This document shows positions 34,356 to 44,453 of a stretch of DNA of 64,000 nt, piece after piece. The number at the start of each line of letters is the position of its first letter. Position 1 is the first letter of the stretch. A program made the position numbers and the translations under genes. The DNA comes from Pseudomonas entomophila L48 (GTDB lineage: Bacteria > Pseudomonadota > Gammaproteobacteria > Pseudomonadales > Pseudomonadaceae): assembly GCF_000026105.1 (NCBI RefSeq), contig NC_008027.1, forward strand, positions 179,501 through 243,500, in the 5' to 3' direction. Below the pieces are notes generated by a model, which was not told the DNA's origin, ran no database searches, and saw nothing but the letters and a program-made list of their open reading frames with translations.

Positions 34356-34844
34356 CAGTACCGCTCCTTGGCTGCACTCAATGCCCTGGCGTTGGCCACT
34401 GGGGTGATTGTGATCCTGACCATTCCTTACCTCACAAAGTTGAATGTGCCGCCTCAGCTGATGGCGACAGACGTTTGCTGGTCCGGTGGTCCGGTGGATA
34501 TACCCTATTCGTTTATAAAAGTTTTATGAACTAACTATTTGGAATATCTATAGAAGTCGAGATTTTTTCCGGATGCGCCAACGCATTCGCGTGCAAGTCC
34601 ACTCCTGCAGGTGTCTTGCTGAACCTATGGGAGCAACTGCCTAACAGAGAATTCGTAGTTTACGTTTGCCCTTGTGGGAGCGGCCTTGTGTCGCGATAGG
34701 GCCGCAAAGCGGCCCCAGCGATCATTGCATCGACACTGAGATCCTGGGGCCGCTGCGCAGCCCTATCGCGACACGAGGCCGCTCCCACAAGGATCGCGCT
34801 AGGCTTGAGGTGGGGCTTGCCCGCGAAGAGGACAACGCTGGAGT
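34356..34844. other. 489-base intergenic region between SfnB-like gene and tcyN
   Basis: The part near the SfnB-like start is AT-rich (about 34500-34560) and includes, on the minus strand, AGATATTCCAAATAG, which resembles the ATTCC-containing blocks before other sulfur genes here. The part near tcyN is a long REP pair (34671-34791). No coding frame with support is seen. Confidence 0.5.
34671..34791. repeat. Paired REP element (TTGTGGGAGCGGCCTTGTGTCGCGA type)
   Basis: Long inverted arms starting CTTGTGGGAGCGGCCTTGTG and ending CGAGGCCGCTCCCACAAG enclose further inverted repeats (GGGGCCGC and GCGGCCCC). Confidence 0.9.
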
Positions 34845-35606
34845 TCAGTCCTGCGCGGCAGCGGTCCCGAGGAACTTGCGCAGGAACTGCCGGGTGCGCT
34901 CTTCCTTTGGATTGGCGAACAGCGCCTTGGCCTCACCCTGCTCGACGATCACACCCTTGTCGAAGAAGATCACCCGGTTGGCCACGTCGCGAGCAAAGCT
35001 CATCTCGTGGGTGACGATGATCATCGTGCGTTTCTCCTCGGCCAGGCCGCGGATGGTCGCCAACACTTCCCCCACCAGTTCGGGGTCGAGCGCCGAGGTG
35101 GGCTCGTCGAAGAGGATCACCTCCGGCTCCATGGCCAGGGCGCGGGCGATGGCCACCCGTTGCTGCTGGCCACCGGACAGCCGCCGGGGGTAGGCGTCTT
35201 CCTTGCCCGCCAGGCCGACCTTGGCCAGCAGGCGCCTGCCCAGTTCGATGGCTTGTTCGCGTGGCGTCTTCTTGACGATCACCGGCCCTTCGATGACGTT
35301 GTCCAGGGCGGTGCGGTGGGGGAACAGGTTGAAGTTCTGGAACACGAACCCGGCCTGCTGGCGCAGGCGGCGGATCGCACTCTGCTGGCCACCCAAAGGG
35401 CGCCCGGCATCGATGGTGATGTCGCCGATCTGGATACGCCCGGCATCGGGGGTTTCCAGCAGGTTCAGGCAGCGCAGGAAGGTGGTCTTGCCCGAGCCGC
35501 TGGGGCCGATGATGGCCACCACTTCACCGGGCTGCACGGTCAGGTCGATGCCGTTGAGCACGGTCTGGCCCTTGAACCGTTTGGTCAGGCCCTCTACTAC
35601 AATCAT
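34845..35606 (-). CDS. tcyN: Cystine ABC transporter ATP-binding protein
   Basis: The 253-residue polar amino-acid type ABC ATPase has Walker [11 protein letters not shown]-loop FQNFNLFPH, signature LSGGQQQR and Walker B VILFDEPTSALDPE. It resembles E. coli YecC/TcyN, including the PLGGQQSAIRRLRQQAGFVFQ insertion before the Q-loop. One base separates it from tcyL. The product drives cystine import, feeding sulfur and cysteine pools. The ligand is assigned from family resemblance and from the adjacent serine acetyltransferase gene. Confidence 0.88.
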   Translation of the reverse strand: MIVVEGLTKRFKGQTVLNGIDLTVQPGEVVAIIGPSGSGKTTFLRCLNLLETPDAGRIQIGDITIDAGRPLGGQQSAIRRLRQQAGFVFQNFNLFPHRTALDNVIEGPVIVKKTPREQAIELGRRLLAKVGLAGKEDAYPRRLSGGQQQRVAIARALAMEPEVILFDEPTSALDPELVGEVLATIRGLAEEKRTMIIVTHEMSFARDVANRVIFFDKGVIVEQGEAKALFANPKEERTRQFLRKFLGTAAAQD

Positions 35607-35607
35607 C

Positions 35608-36276
35608 TCAGTGCTCCTGGTCGTGCTGGTTGACCCGCGCTTCCATGCGGTTCTGGAAGTGCGCCAGGATGCTGCAGAGGATCCAGTAGACCACCGCGAC
35701 AGCCAGGTACATGGTGAAGACCTCGAAGGTCCGGGCGGTGATCAACTGCGCCTGGCGGAACAGCTCGGGCACCTGGATGGTCGCCGCCAGGGCGGTGTCC
35801 TTGACCAGCGAGATGAAGCTGTTACCGAGAGGCGGCAGCGCAGTGCGCAAGGCCTGCGGCAGGATCGCCCGGCGCATGGCCTGGGTGCGGGTCATGCCGA
35901 TGCTGGCCGCCGCTTCCCACTGGCCACGGTCTATCGAGGAAATCGCGGCGCGGAGGATTTCGCAGATGTACGCGGCCATGTTCAGCGAAAGGCCGATCAG
36001 CGACGCGGGGATCGGGTCGAGCTCGATACCGATCTGCGGCAGGCCGAAATAGATCACGAACAGCTGCACCAGCAGCGGCGTGCCCCGGAAGAACGACACG
36101 TAGATGCGCGCCAGCCAGTCCAGCGGCAGGATCTTCGACAGCCGCATCAGTGCCAGGGCAAAGCCCAGCACCAGGCCGAAGAACATGCCGCCGACGCTGA
36201 GCAGCACGGTATAACCCGCGCCCTTCAACAGGAAGGGCACGGAGTCGACAACGAGTTGCAGGCTTTCAGCGATCAT
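35608..36276 (-). CDS. tcyL: Cystine ABC transporter permease
   Basis: This 222-residue inner-membrane permease of the His/Glu/Gln/Arg/opine family begins MIAESLQLVVDSVPFLLKGAGYTVLLSV and carries the loop REVDRGQWEAAASIGMTRTQAMRRAILPQALR-like region (about residues 125-160; here SSIDRGQWEAAASIG). The ATG overlaps the tcyJ stop by four bases. It resembles YecS/TcyL. Confidence 0.88.
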   Translation of the reverse strand: MIAESLQLVVDSVPFLLKGAGYTVLLSVGGMFFGLVLGFALALMRLSKILPLDWLARIYVSFFRGTPLLVQLFVIYFGLPQIGIELDPIPASLIGLSLNMAAYICEILRAAISSIDRGQWEAAASIGMTRTQAMRRAILPQALRTALPPLGNSFISLVKDTALAATIQVPELFRQAQLITARTFEVFTMYLAVAVVYWILCSILAHFQNRMEARVNQHDQEH

Positions 36277-37067
36277 TTGGTGACATCGGCACCGAAGTAT
36301 TTCTCGGACAGCTTGGCCAGCGTGCCGTCGGCCTTGAGCTTGTCGATGGCCTTGTTCAGTGCCTCGAGCAGTTCAGGCTCGCCCTTGCGCAGGGCCACGC
36401 CGCTTTCCAGGCGCGAGAACGGGGCGCCGGCGAGTTCGGTGTCCTTGGCTTTCTGCGCGTATTCCAGCGCGGCCAGGCGGTCGATCAGGATGGCGTCGAT
36501 GCGGCCGTTGCGCAGGTCGGCGAACTTGGTCGGGTCGTCTTCATAGGTGCGTACTTCGGCTTTCGGTACGTCCTGCTTCACCCATTGCTCGTAGTTGGTG
36601 CCCAGGCCCACGCCGACTTTCTTGCCGGCCAGGTCCTGCGCGGTCTTGATGTTCAGCTGCTCGGCCTTCTTCTTCAGGATCAGCGCCTGGATGCCGGAGA
36701 TGGTGTAGGGCTCGGAGAAATCGTACTTCTTCTTGCGCTCTTCGGAGATGGTGACCTGGTTGATCACCACGTCCAGGCGCTTGGATTCCAGGGCGGCGAG
36801 GATGCCATCCCATTTGGTCGGCTGGACCTTGGCCTTGACCCCCAGCTCCTTGGCCAGCAGCTCGGACAGTTCGACCTCGAAACCGGCCAGCTTGCCGTTC
36901 TCGTCCTGGAAGCTGAACGGTGGGTAGGTGCCTTCCAGGCCGACGTTGATCACGCCTTTTTCCTGGATGGTCTTCAGTTGCTCGCCGGCAAAGGCCTGGC
37001 CGAGCAGGCCGGCGCCGAGCAGGAGCGCCAGGCTGGCGTTGAGAAGGGGTTTGGCGAATTTGGTCAT
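36273..37067 (-). CDS. tcyJ: Cystine-binding periplasmic protein
   Basis: The 264-residue protein has a signal peptide (cleavage after QAFA at about 27) and then a family 3 solute-binding fold: KGVINVGLEGTYPPFSFQDENGKLAGFEVEL (about 36-66) and LESKRLDVVINQVTISEERKKKYDFSEPY. It resembles E. coli FliY/TcyJ. It is the first gene of tcyJLN. Upstream lies an AT-rich inverted repeat that may be a sulfur-control site. Confidence 0.9.
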   Translation of the reverse strand: MTKFAKPLLNASLALLLGAGLLGQAFAGEQLKTIQEKGVINVGLEGTYPPFSFQDENGKLAGFEVELSELLAKELGVKAKVQPTKWDGILAALESKRLDVVINQVTISEERKKKYDFSEPYTISGIQALILKKKAEQLNIKTAQDLAGKKVGVGLGTNYEQWVKQDVPKAEVRTYEDDPTKFADLRNGRIDAILIDRLAALEYAQKAKDTELAGAPFSRLESGVALRKGEPELLEALNKAIDKLKADGTLAKLSEKYFGADVTK

Positions 37068-37131
37068 GGCAGGCCCCGCGCTTGTTGTGGAAGTAGTGAG
37101 GTGGCGACTATAGAGGTGGGCTTTATAGGTC

Positions 37132-37163
37132 GGGAAATAATAAAAAATCAGGTTGTTATTCCC
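37132..37163. promoter_or_regulatory. Imperfect inverted repeat upstream of tcyJ, CysB-like
   Basis: GGGAAATAA and TTATTCCC form the arms around an AT-rich centre. The right arm continues as TTATTCCCATTTTGCCAAAT, which resembles the enteric CysB half-site as I remember it. It lies about 70-95 bases before the tcyJ start. Confidence 0.4.
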
Positions 37164-37264
37164 ATTTTGCCAAATGCAATGGCTTATGCCCGACTTAGCT
37201 CAGGATGGAATAAAGCGTTGTTTTTTCCAAGAGGCAGATTTGACGTATCTTGGCTTACACCCTC

Positions 37265-37375
37265 CCCTGTAGGAGCGGCCTTGTGCCGCGAAAGGGCCGC
37301 GTAGTGGCCCCGTCGACAGATGCTTCCGCGCAAAGATCTGCGGCCCCTTCGCGGCACAAGGCCGCTCCTACAGGG
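37265..37375. repeat. Paired REP element (TGTAGGAGCGGCCTTGTGCCGCGAA type)
   Basis: CCCTGTAGGAGCGGCCTTGT and its inverted copy flank a spacer with further inverted repeats. The same type is found at 47074-47190. Confidence 0.9.
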
Positions 37376-37417
37376 AACGTGTGCATACCGAGAAAGCCGC
37401 CTGGCAGGAGAAACACC

Positions 37418-38350
37418 GTGAGCGAACAACCATCAACAGGGCATTGGCAGTTGCAGGGCATCGTCAGCGGCCTGCGCAGTGCCCGTGAACAGTGGCGCAG
37501 CCGCAATGGCCGCAGCAGTGGCGAGCAGGGCGGGCGCGAGCTGCCGTCGCGCGAGGCGATGCGGCAGATTCTCGAGCAGTTGTGCGGTGCATTGTTCCCC
37601 ATGCGCCTGGGCCCGGTGGACCTGCGTGAAGAGAGCGAGGACTTCTACGTTGGCCACACCCTCGACGCCGCGCTCACCGCCCTGCTGGCCCAGGCCCGCC
37701 TGGAGCTGCGTTACGCCGCACGCCATGGCAAGACCGAGGTCACCGATGTCGACAGCCACGCCCTGCGCCTGATCCAGGATTTCGCCGCAGCCCTGCCGGC
37801 CCTGCGCGTGCTGCTCGACACCGACGTGCTGGCCGCCTACCACGGTGACCCGGCGGCGCGCAGCGTCGATGAAGTGCTGCTGTGCTATCCCGGCATCCTG
37901 GCGATCATCCACCACCGCCTGGCCCACCACCTGTACCAGGCCGGCCTGCCGTTGCTGGCGCGGATCAGCTCGGAGCTGGCGCACTCGGCCACCGGTATCG
38001 ACATCCACCCCGGCGCGCGTATCGGCCAGAGCTTCTTCATCGACCATGGCACTGGCGTGGTGATCGGCGAGACCGCGATCATCGGCGAGCGGGTGCGCAT
38101 CTACCAGGCCGTGACCCTGGGCGCCAAGCGCTTCCCCAGCGACGAGTCGGGCACCCTGCACAAGGGCCTGGCGCGCCACCCGATTGTCGAGGACGACGTG
38201 GTGATCTATGCCGGTGCGACCATTCTTGGGCGGATCACCATCGGCAAGGGCTCGACCATTGGCGGCAACGTGTGGCTGACCCGCAGCGTGCCGGCTGACA
38301 GCAACATCACCCAGGCCAACCTGCAGCTCGATTGCCAGGACAAGAATTGA
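37418..38350 (+). CDS. epsC: Serine O-acetyltransferase EpsC
   Basis: The 310-residue protein is a serine acetyltransferase of the long EpsC type. An N-terminal helical region (to about 185) precedes a left-handed beta-helix with hexapeptide repeats: GIDIHPGARIGQSFFIDHGTGVVIGETAIIG, then YQAVTLGAKRFPSDESGTLHKGLARHPIVEDDVVIYAGATILG. The histidine in IDHGTG is catalytic in CysE proteins. It makes O-acetylserine, the carbon acceptor for sulfide in cysteine synthesis and precursor of the CysB inducer. The GTG start has CAGGAG before it; a longer frame runs back through the REP and is rejected. Confidence 0.9.
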   Translation: MSEQPSTGHWQLQGIVSGLRSAREQWRSRNGRSSGEQGGRELPSREAMRQILEQLCGALFPMRLGPVDLREESEDFYVGHTLDAALTALLAQARLELRYAARHGKTEVTDVDSHALRLIQDFAAALPALRVLLDTDVLAAYHGDPAARSVDEVLLCYPGILAIIHHRLAHHLYQAGLPLLARISSELAHSATGIDIHPGARIGQSFFIDHGTGVVIGETAIIGERVRIYQAVTLGAKRFPSDESGTLHKGLARHPIVEDDVVIYAGATILGRITIGKGSTIGGNVWLTRSVPADSNITQANLQLDCQDKN

Positions 38351-38379
38351 CCTAGCATTGCTGTTGGCTTTTCTGATTT

Positions 38380-38452
38380 GTTCGCCGGCAAGCCGGCTCC
38401 TGCGTGTAGCGTAAACCCGCCTAGACCGTAGGATCTGGCTTACCAGCGAAGG
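38380..38452. repeat. Degenerate REP pair downstream of epsC
   Basis: TTCGCCGGCAAGCCGGCTCCTGCG is intact, but the inverted partner (GTAGGATCTGGCTTACCAGCGAA) has several substitutions. Confidence 0.7.
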
Positions 38453-38523
38453 GCTGCAATGCAACCCCGCCAGGCCCCCACCCAGCGACATCGGGTCGCA
38501 TTGAAGGCCGATCCATGTTTAAC

Positions 38524-38539
38524 TTGAACGCTTGTTCAA
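38524..38539. promoter_or_regulatory. BetI-like palindromic operator upstream of betT
   Basis: TTGAACGCTTGTTCAA consists of perfect six-base arms TTGAAC/GTTCAA around a four-base spacer. TTGAAC...GTTCAA half-sites are typical of BetI, the choline-responsive TetR repressor. It is 100 bases before betT. Confidence 0.6.
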
Positions 38540-38585
38540 CGAAAAACGCTGGTCCATTGCCGGTGTTCAAAAGGAGGAATCGCCT

Positions 38586-38642
38586 TTGCTGAACCCGTTC
38601 AATCCGAACCTCACGTCCTTCGACGAGGTGCCCGTTCAATGA
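38586..38642 (+). CDS. Possible 18-codon leader peptide coupled to betT
   Basis: A textbook Shine-Dalgarno AAGGAGG (38571-38577) stands eight bases before a TTG that opens an 18-codon frame, LLNPFNPNLTSFDEVPVQ, whose TGA overlaps the betT ATG as ATGA. It is in a different frame from betT. Such an arrangement would couple betT translation to the leader. The peptide is too short for any homology claim, the start would have to be TTG, and betT also has its own GAGGTG site, so this is a candidate only. Confidence 0.4.
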   Translation: MLNPFNPNLTSFDEVPVQ

Positions 38643-40642
38643 GTGCACCGACCCCCGAGCTTGCCAACGGCAAGATCCGCATGAACCCCCCCGTGTTCTA
38701 CTTCGCGGCCAGTTTCATCCTCATTTTCGGCCTGGTGGTCATCGCCCAGCCCCAAGCGGCGGGCGAATGGTTGCTGGCGGCGCAGAACTGGGCGGCCAAC
38801 ACCGTCGGCTGGTACTACATGCTGGCCATGACCCTGTACCTGGTCTTCGTGGTGGTCACCGCCTTGTCCGGCTACGGCAAGCTCAAGCTCGGTGCCGACC
38901 ACGACGAGCCCGAGTTCAGCTACCTGTCCTGGGCCGGCATGCTGTTCGCCGCCGGCATCAGCATCACCCTGTTCTTCTTCTGCGTCTCCGAGCCGCTGAC
39001 CCATATGCTGCAGCCACCGCAAGGCGAAGCGGGCACGGCCGAGGCCGGGCGCCAGGCGATGCAGATCCTGTTCCTGCACTGGGGCCTGCATGGCTGGGGC
39101 GTGTTCGCCTTCGTCGGCATGGCGCTGGCCTACTTTGCCTACCGCCACAACCTGCCGCTGGCCCTGCGTTCGGCGCTGTACCCGTTGATCGGCAAGCGTA
39201 TCAACGGCCCGATCGGCTATGCGGTGGACGGCTTCGGCATCATCGCCACGGTGTTCGGCCTGGGCGCCGACATGGGCTTTGGCGTGCTGCACCTGAACGC
39301 CGGCCTCGACTACCTGTTCGGCATCAGCCACAGCCAGTGGGTGCAGGTGCTGCTGATCGTCCTGATGATGGGCGCGGCGGTGGCCGTGGCGGTCGCCGGG
39401 GTGGAGAAGGGTGTGCGGGTGATGAGCGACATCAACCTGTTCCTGGCCTGCGCGCTGCTGCTGTTCGTGCTGTTCGCCGGCCCCACCCAGCACCTGTTCA
39501 ATACCTTGATCCAGAACCTCGGCGACTACCTCGGTGCCTTGCCGCGCAAGAGCTTCGATGTGTACGCCTATGGCGAGAACCGCGACTGGCTGGGTGGCTG
39601 GACGGTGTTCTACTGGGCCTGGTGGATTGCCTGGGCGCCGTTCGTGGGGCTGTTCATCGCGCGCATCTCGCGCGGGCGCACCATCCGCGAGTTCGTCTTC
39701 GGTGTGCTGTTGATCCCGCTGGGCTTCACCCTGGCGTGGATGTCGATCTTCGGCAACAGCGCCATGACCCAGGTGCTCGACCACGGCATGACCGCCCTCG
39801 GCCAGGCGGCCCTCGACAACCCGTCGATGAGCTTGTACCTGCTGCTGGAAACCTACCCCTGGAGCAAGACGGTGATCGCCGTGACGGTGTTCATCAGCTT
39901 CGTGTTCTTCGTCACCTCGGCCGACTCCGGCACCGTGGTGCTGTCGACGCTGTCGGCCAAGGGCGGCGGCGCCGACGAGGATGGGCCGAACTGGCTGCGG
40001 ATCTTCTGGGGCGCAATGACCGCGCTGATCACCGGCGGCCTCTTGTTCGCCGGCAGCATCGATTCGCTGAAGTCGGCGGTGGTGCTGACCTCGCTGCCGT
40101 TCTCGTTGATCCTGCTGTGCATGATGTGGGGGCTGCACAAGGCCTTCTACCTGGAGAGCCAGCGGCAGATCGCGCAGATGCACTCGCTGGCGCCGTTCGC
40201 CCAGTCGCGTCGCGGGCGCGGCGGCTGGCGCCAGCGCCTGAGCCAGGCGGTGCACTTCCCGTCGCGGGACGAGGTGTATCGCTTCATGGATGACGTGGTG
40301 CGCCCAGCGATCGCCGAGGTGCGCGAGGTGTTCGAGCAGAAGGGGCTGGTGCTGATCACCCAGGATGACCCGAGCCACGACAACGTCAGCTTGAAGATCG
40401 GCCATGGCGAGGAGCAGCCGTTCATCTACCTGGTGCAGATGCGTGGGTACTTCACGCCTTCGTTCGCGCTGGGTGGGTTGGGTACCCAGGAGTTGAAGAA
40501 CCGCCGTTATTACAGGGCGGAAGTGCACCTGAGCGAAGGCAGCCAGAACTACGACCTGGTGGGCTACAGCAAGGAGCAGATCATCAACGACATCCTCGAC
40601 CAGTACGAGCGGCACATGCAGTACCTGCATCTGGTTCGCTAG
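38639..40642 (+). CDS. betT: BCCT-family choline/betaine transporter BetT
   Basis: This 667-residue transporter of the betaine/choline/carnitine family has twelve membrane segments (first at about 18-38) and the BCCT signature WTVFYWAWWIAWAPFVGLFIARISRGRTIREF. A soluble C-terminal tail of about 150 residues (from about 515) is typical of BetT and works as an osmotic sensor in relatives. Such proteins import choline with sodium or protons for glycine-betaine synthesis. A BetI-like palindrome upstream supports choline control. It stands alone between sulfur-metabolism genes, and a REP pair follows the stop. Confidence 0.9.
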   Translation: MSAPTPELANGKIRMNPPVFYFAASFILIFGLVVIAQPQAAGEWLLAAQNWAANTVGWYYMLAMTLYLVFVVVTALSGYGKLKLGADHDEPEFSYLSWAGMLFAAGISITLFFFCVSEPLTHMLQPPQGEAGTAEAGRQAMQILFLHWGLHGWGVFAFVGMALAYFAYRHNLPLALRSALYPLIGKRINGPIGYAVDGFGIIATVFGLGADMGFGVLHLNAGLDYLFGISHSQWVQVLLIVLMMGAAVAVAVAGVEKGVRVMSDINLFLACALLLFVLFAGPTQHLFNTLIQNLGDYLGALPRKSFDVYAYGENRDWLGGWTVFYWAWWIAWAPFVGLFIARISRGRTIREFVFGVLLIPLGFTLAWMSIFGNSAMTQVLDHGMTALGQAALDNPSMSLYLLLETYPWSKTVIAVTVFISFVFFVTSADSGTVVLSTLSAKGGGADEDGPNWLRIFWGAMTALITGGLLFAGSIDSLKSAVVLTSLPFSLILLCMMWGLHKAFYLESQRQIAQMHSLAPFAQSRRGRGGWRQRLSQAVHFPSRDEVYRFMDDVVRPAIAEVREVFEQKGLVLITQDDPSHDNVSLKIGHGEEQPFIYLVQMRGYFTPSFALGGLGTQELKNRRYYRAEVHLSEGSQNYDLVGYSKEQIINDILDQYERHMQYLHLVR

Positions 40643-40649
40643 ATCGGCC

Positions 40650-40704
40650 GTTCGCCGGCAAGCCGGCTCCTACAGGTCTCGTAGGAGCCGGCTTGCCGGC
40701 GAAC
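40650..40704. repeat. Paired REP element (TTCGCCGGCAAGCCGG type)
   Basis: Perfect inverted arms GTTCGCCGGCAAGCCGGCTC... lie between the convergent betT and tauD genes, with a very short loop. Confidence 0.92.
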
Positions 40705-40719
40705 GCACCCCACGGTCGG

Positions 40720-41598
<879 letters not shown>

Positions 41599-41601
41599 CT
41601 A

Positions 41602-42441
41602 TCAATGGCTCTGCCCGTGCCAGGGCACCAGCTTGCGTTGCAGGGCGCGCAGGCCCATCTCCAGGGCAAAGGCGATAAGCGCGATCAGCAGGATCCCCAG
41701 CACCACCACATCGGTGACCAGGAACTGCGCCGCCGACTGCACCATGAAGCCCAGGCCGCTGGTGGCGGCGATCAGTTCGGCGGCGACCAGGGTCGACCAG
41801 CCCACGCCCAGCCCGATGCGGATGCCGGTGAGGATGTCGGGCAGGGCGCTGGGCAGGATCACGTGGCGAATCAGCTGGGCCTGGGTGGCGCCCAGCGACT
41901 GGGCGGCGCGCAACTTGGCCGGGTCGACGGTGCGCACGCCGGTGGCGGTGGCGATGGCGATCGGGGCGAAGATCGCCAGGTAGATCAGCAGCACTTTCGA
42001 CAGCTCGCCGATGCCGCACCAGATCACGATCAGCGGCAGGTAGGCCAGCGGCGGGATCGGCCGGTAGAACTCGATCAGCGGGTCGAGGATGCCGCGGGCG
42101 ACGCGGTTGTAGCCGATGGCCAGGCCTACCGGGATGGCGGTGAGCGTCGCGGCCAGCAGGGCCAGGCCGATGCGGCCGAGGCTGGCGCCCAGGTGCTGCC
42201 ACAGGCTGGCGTCCATGTAGCCTTGGGTGAGCAGGGTCCAGCCCTTGGCCAGGATGTCGCCGGGCGGCGGCAGGAACAGTGGTTCGATCCAGCCGGCGGC
42301 TGTCACCAGCCACCAGGCCAGCAGCAGGGTGGCGAGGGTCAGGGTGCTGATCCAGCGGGTCGGCAAGGGTTTGCGGGGTTTCACTGCAGGTTGCGTCCGT
42401 TGTGCCTGCTTGGCGGCGGCCGGCAATTCGATGCTGCTCAT
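41602..42441 (-). CDS. tauC: Taurine ABC transporter permease
   Basis: This 279-residue inner-membrane permease has about six hydrophobic segments and the EAA-like loop [30 protein letters not shown]. The N-terminal 30 residues are cytoplasmic and basic. Its ATG overlaps the tauB stop by four bases. It imports taurine together with TauA and TauB. Confidence 0.93.
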   Translation of the reverse strand: MSSIELPAAAKQAQRTQPAVKPRKPLPTRWISTLTLATLLLAWWLVTAAGWIEPLFLPPPGDILAKGWTLLTQGYMDASLWQHLGASLGRIGLALLAATLTAIPVGLAIGYNRVARGILDPLIEFYRPIPPLAYLPLIVIWCGIGELSKVLLIYLAIFAPIAIATATGVRTVDPAKLRAAQSLGATQAQLIRHVILPSALPDILTGIRIGLGVGWSTLVAAELIAATSGLGFMVQSAAQFLVTDVVVLGILLIALIAFALEMGLRALQRKLVPWHGQSH

Positions 42442-43217
42442 GCGGACTCCTGGCGTTGCGAGAATACCCGTGCCAGCACGTGCTCGCGGGTTTCGATGAA
42501 GCGGGGATCGGACTTGATCGCTCGGGCCGACTCGCCAGCCGCATAGCGCTGGCCGAAGTCCAGTTGCAGGCGCTCGACCACACGCCCGGGGTTGGGCGCC
42601 AGGAGCACCAGCTCGGTGGCGAGGAACACCGCTTCTTCAATGTCGTGGGTGATCAGGAACACCGGCTTGGCGGTGCGCTGCCACACCTGCAACAGCAGTT
42701 CTTGCATCTGTTCACGGGTGAAAGCGTCGAGGGCACCGAAGGGCTCGTCCATCAGCAGCACCCGAGGGTCGGCGGCCAGCGCACGGGCCAGGCCCACGCG
42801 CTGTTTCTGCCCGCCCGAGAGCTGCCAGATACGCCGTTCGGCGAAGCCCGCCAGGTCGACCAGCGCCAGCATCTCGCGGGCCTTGGCTTCGCGCTGGGCG
42901 CGGGGCACGCCGGCCAGCTCCAGGCCGAAGGCGACGTTGGCCAGCACATCCTGCCAGGGCAGCAGGGCATCGTCCTGGAACACCACGCCGCGCTCGGCGC
43001 CGGGGCCTTGCACCGGCGCGCCATCGAGGGTGATGCGCCCGCCGCTGGGGGCGACGAACCCGGCGATCAGGTTGAGCAGCGAAGTCTTGCCGCTGCCGGA
43101 AGGCCCGAGGGCCACCAGCAGCTGGCGTGGCCCGAGGCTCAGGTTGATGTCGGCCAGCACCGGGGTGGAGGCGCCGGGGTACTGTGCGCTGATGCGCTCC
43201 AGTTCAAGCAAGGCCAT
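42438..43217 (-). CDS. tauB: Taurine ABC transporter ATP-binding protein
   Basis: The 259-residue ATPase has Walker [10 protein letters not shown], signature LSGGQKQR and Walker [13 protein letters not shown], followed by [11 protein letters not shown]. Thirteen bases separate it from tauA. The sequence is of the nitrate/sulfonate importer group, as are AtsC and SsuB in this window, and the tau context fixes the substrate. Confidence 0.94.
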   Translation of the reverse strand: MALLELERISAQYPGASTPVLADINLSLGPRQLLVALGPSGSGKTSLLNLIAGFVAPSGGRITLDGAPVQGPGAERGVVFQDDALLPWQDVLANVAFGLELAGVPRAQREAKAREMLALVDLAGFAERRIWQLSGGQKQRVGLARALAADPRVLLMDEPFGALDAFTREQMQELLLQVWQRTAKPVFLITHDIEEAVFLATELVLLAPNPGRVVERLQLDFGQRYAAGESARAIKSDPRFIETREHVLARVFSQRQESA

Positions 43218-43230
43218 GACAGGCTCCGGA

Positions 43231-44202
43231 TCAGTTGGGCAGGTATTGGGCGCTGACGTAGGGCGAGTAGTCCGGCAGCACGGCTTCGACCTTGCCTTGC
43301 TGCTTGAGGAAGGTGGCGGTGTCGGTCAGTGCCTGGGTGGTCGGCGCGCCCAATGCGCTGGCCTGGTCGGCGGCCAGTGGATAGACGTTGCCTTGCAGCA
43401 GCACCGGGATGTCAGCCGGCTTGGCGCCGGACAGCTTGACCAGCTTGGCGACGTTGTCCTTGTCGGCCAACCAGGCCTGAGGATCCTTGCGGTAGTCGGC
43501 GTAGGCGTCCAGGGTCACCTTGGCGAACGACTTGACGATCTCGGGGTGCTTGGCGGCGAAGTCCTTGCGCACGATCCAGGCGTCGAAGGTCGGGGCGCCT
43601 TTCTCGGCCAGCTCGCCGGAGGTGATCAGCACCTTGCCGTTCTCCTTGGCTACGCCCAGCGCCGGGTCCCAGACGTAGGTGGCGTCGATGTCGCCACGCT
43701 TCCAGGCGGCGATGATCGCCGGTGGCGTCAGGTTGAGGATCTGCACCTTCGAGGGCTCGATGTTCCAGGCCTTCAACGCGGCCAGCAGGCTGTAGTGGCC
43801 GGTGGAGACGAAAGGCACGGCGACTTTCTTGCCGATCAGGTCCTGCGGGGTCTTGATGCTGTCGCGGGCGACCAGCGCCTCGCCGGCGCCGATCTGGGTG
43901 GCGATCAGGAAGGTCTCGACCGGCAGCTTGCGGGTGGCGGCGGCGGCCAGCGGGCTGGAGCCGAGGTAGCCGATCTGCACGTCGCCCGAGGCCACGGCGG
44001 TGATCACGTCGGCGCCGTTGTCGAACTTGCGCCAGTCGATGCTGGCCTTGCTGTCCTTTTCATAGGTGCCATCGACCTGGGCTACTTTGGCCGGGTCGAC
44101 GGTGGTCTGGTAGGCGACGGTCAGGTCGGCGGCCTGGGCCAACCAGCTGGCGCTGGCGAGGGTCAGGGCGGCGAACAGGCGCAGCGGAGCATGCGGGATC
44201 AT
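43231..44202 (-). CDS. tauA: Taurine-binding periplasmic protein
   Basis: The 323-residue protein has a signal peptide (cleavage after AQA at about 24) and then [25 protein letters not shown], which is characteristic of TauA. Further on are [19 protein letters not shown] and the WDPALG ligand region. It is the first gene of tauABCD. The 5' region is AT-rich (44246-44300), as for other sulfur-starvation genes here. Confidence 0.95.
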   Translation of the reverse strand: MIPHAPLRLFAALTLASASWLAQAADLTVAYQTTVDPAKVAQVDGTYEKDSKASIDWRKFDNGADVITAVASGDVQIGYLGSSPLAAAATRKLPVETFLIATQIGAGEALVARDSIKTPQDLIGKKVAVPFVSTGHYSLLAALKAWNIEPSKVQILNLTPPAIIAAWKRGDIDATYVWDPALGVAKENGKVLITSGELAEKGAPTFDAWIVRKDFAAKHPEIVKSFAKVTLDAYADYRKDPQAWLADKDNVAKLVKLSGAKPADIPVLLQGNVYPLAADQASALGAPTTQALTDTATFLKQQGKVEAVLPDYSPYVSAQYLPN

Positions 44203-44366
44203 GGTTGAACCTCTCGTCAGGCAAATGGGGGTATGGATGGCGAGAAGACTAGATGATCTAAGAAATTAAAAATAAATAACCTTTTTGCATTAGCTTAAAA
44301 GCCAAATGCTCTGAGCATGGCTGGTTTCCAGGGAACAAAACCCAACCCATTGATCGGATGCGACTT

Positions 44367-44453
44367 CTGTAGGAGCGGCTTCAGCCGCGATCACCCGCGA
44401 AGCGGGTGCCGGATACTGCGGCGCCTGCATCGCGGCTAAAGCCGCTCCTACAG
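44367..44453. repeat. Paired REP element (TGTAGGAGCGGCTTCAGCCGC type)
   Basis: Inverted copies of CTGTAGGAGCGGCTTCAGCC flank a spacer with CACCCGCGAAGCGGGTG. Same class as 1032-1117 and 52081-52169. Confidence 0.9.

Larger units (their letters stand above)
37068..37417. other. 350-base divergent region between tcyJ and epsC
   Basis: It holds the AT-rich inverted repeat at 37132-37163 near tcyJ and a long REP pair at 37265-37375 near epsC. A promoter for epsC must lie within or beyond the REP. No coding frame is supported. Confidence 0.5.

Noticed and set aside
37250..37417. N-terminal extension of EpsC to an ATG at 37250
   Set aside because: The extension translates a REP element; the GTG at 37418 has a good Shine-Dalgarno and the family N-terminus.
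38636..40630. Open frame of 664 codons antisense to betT
   Set aside because: The translation is His/Gln/Arg-rich low-complexity sequence typical of the complement of a membrane protein gene.
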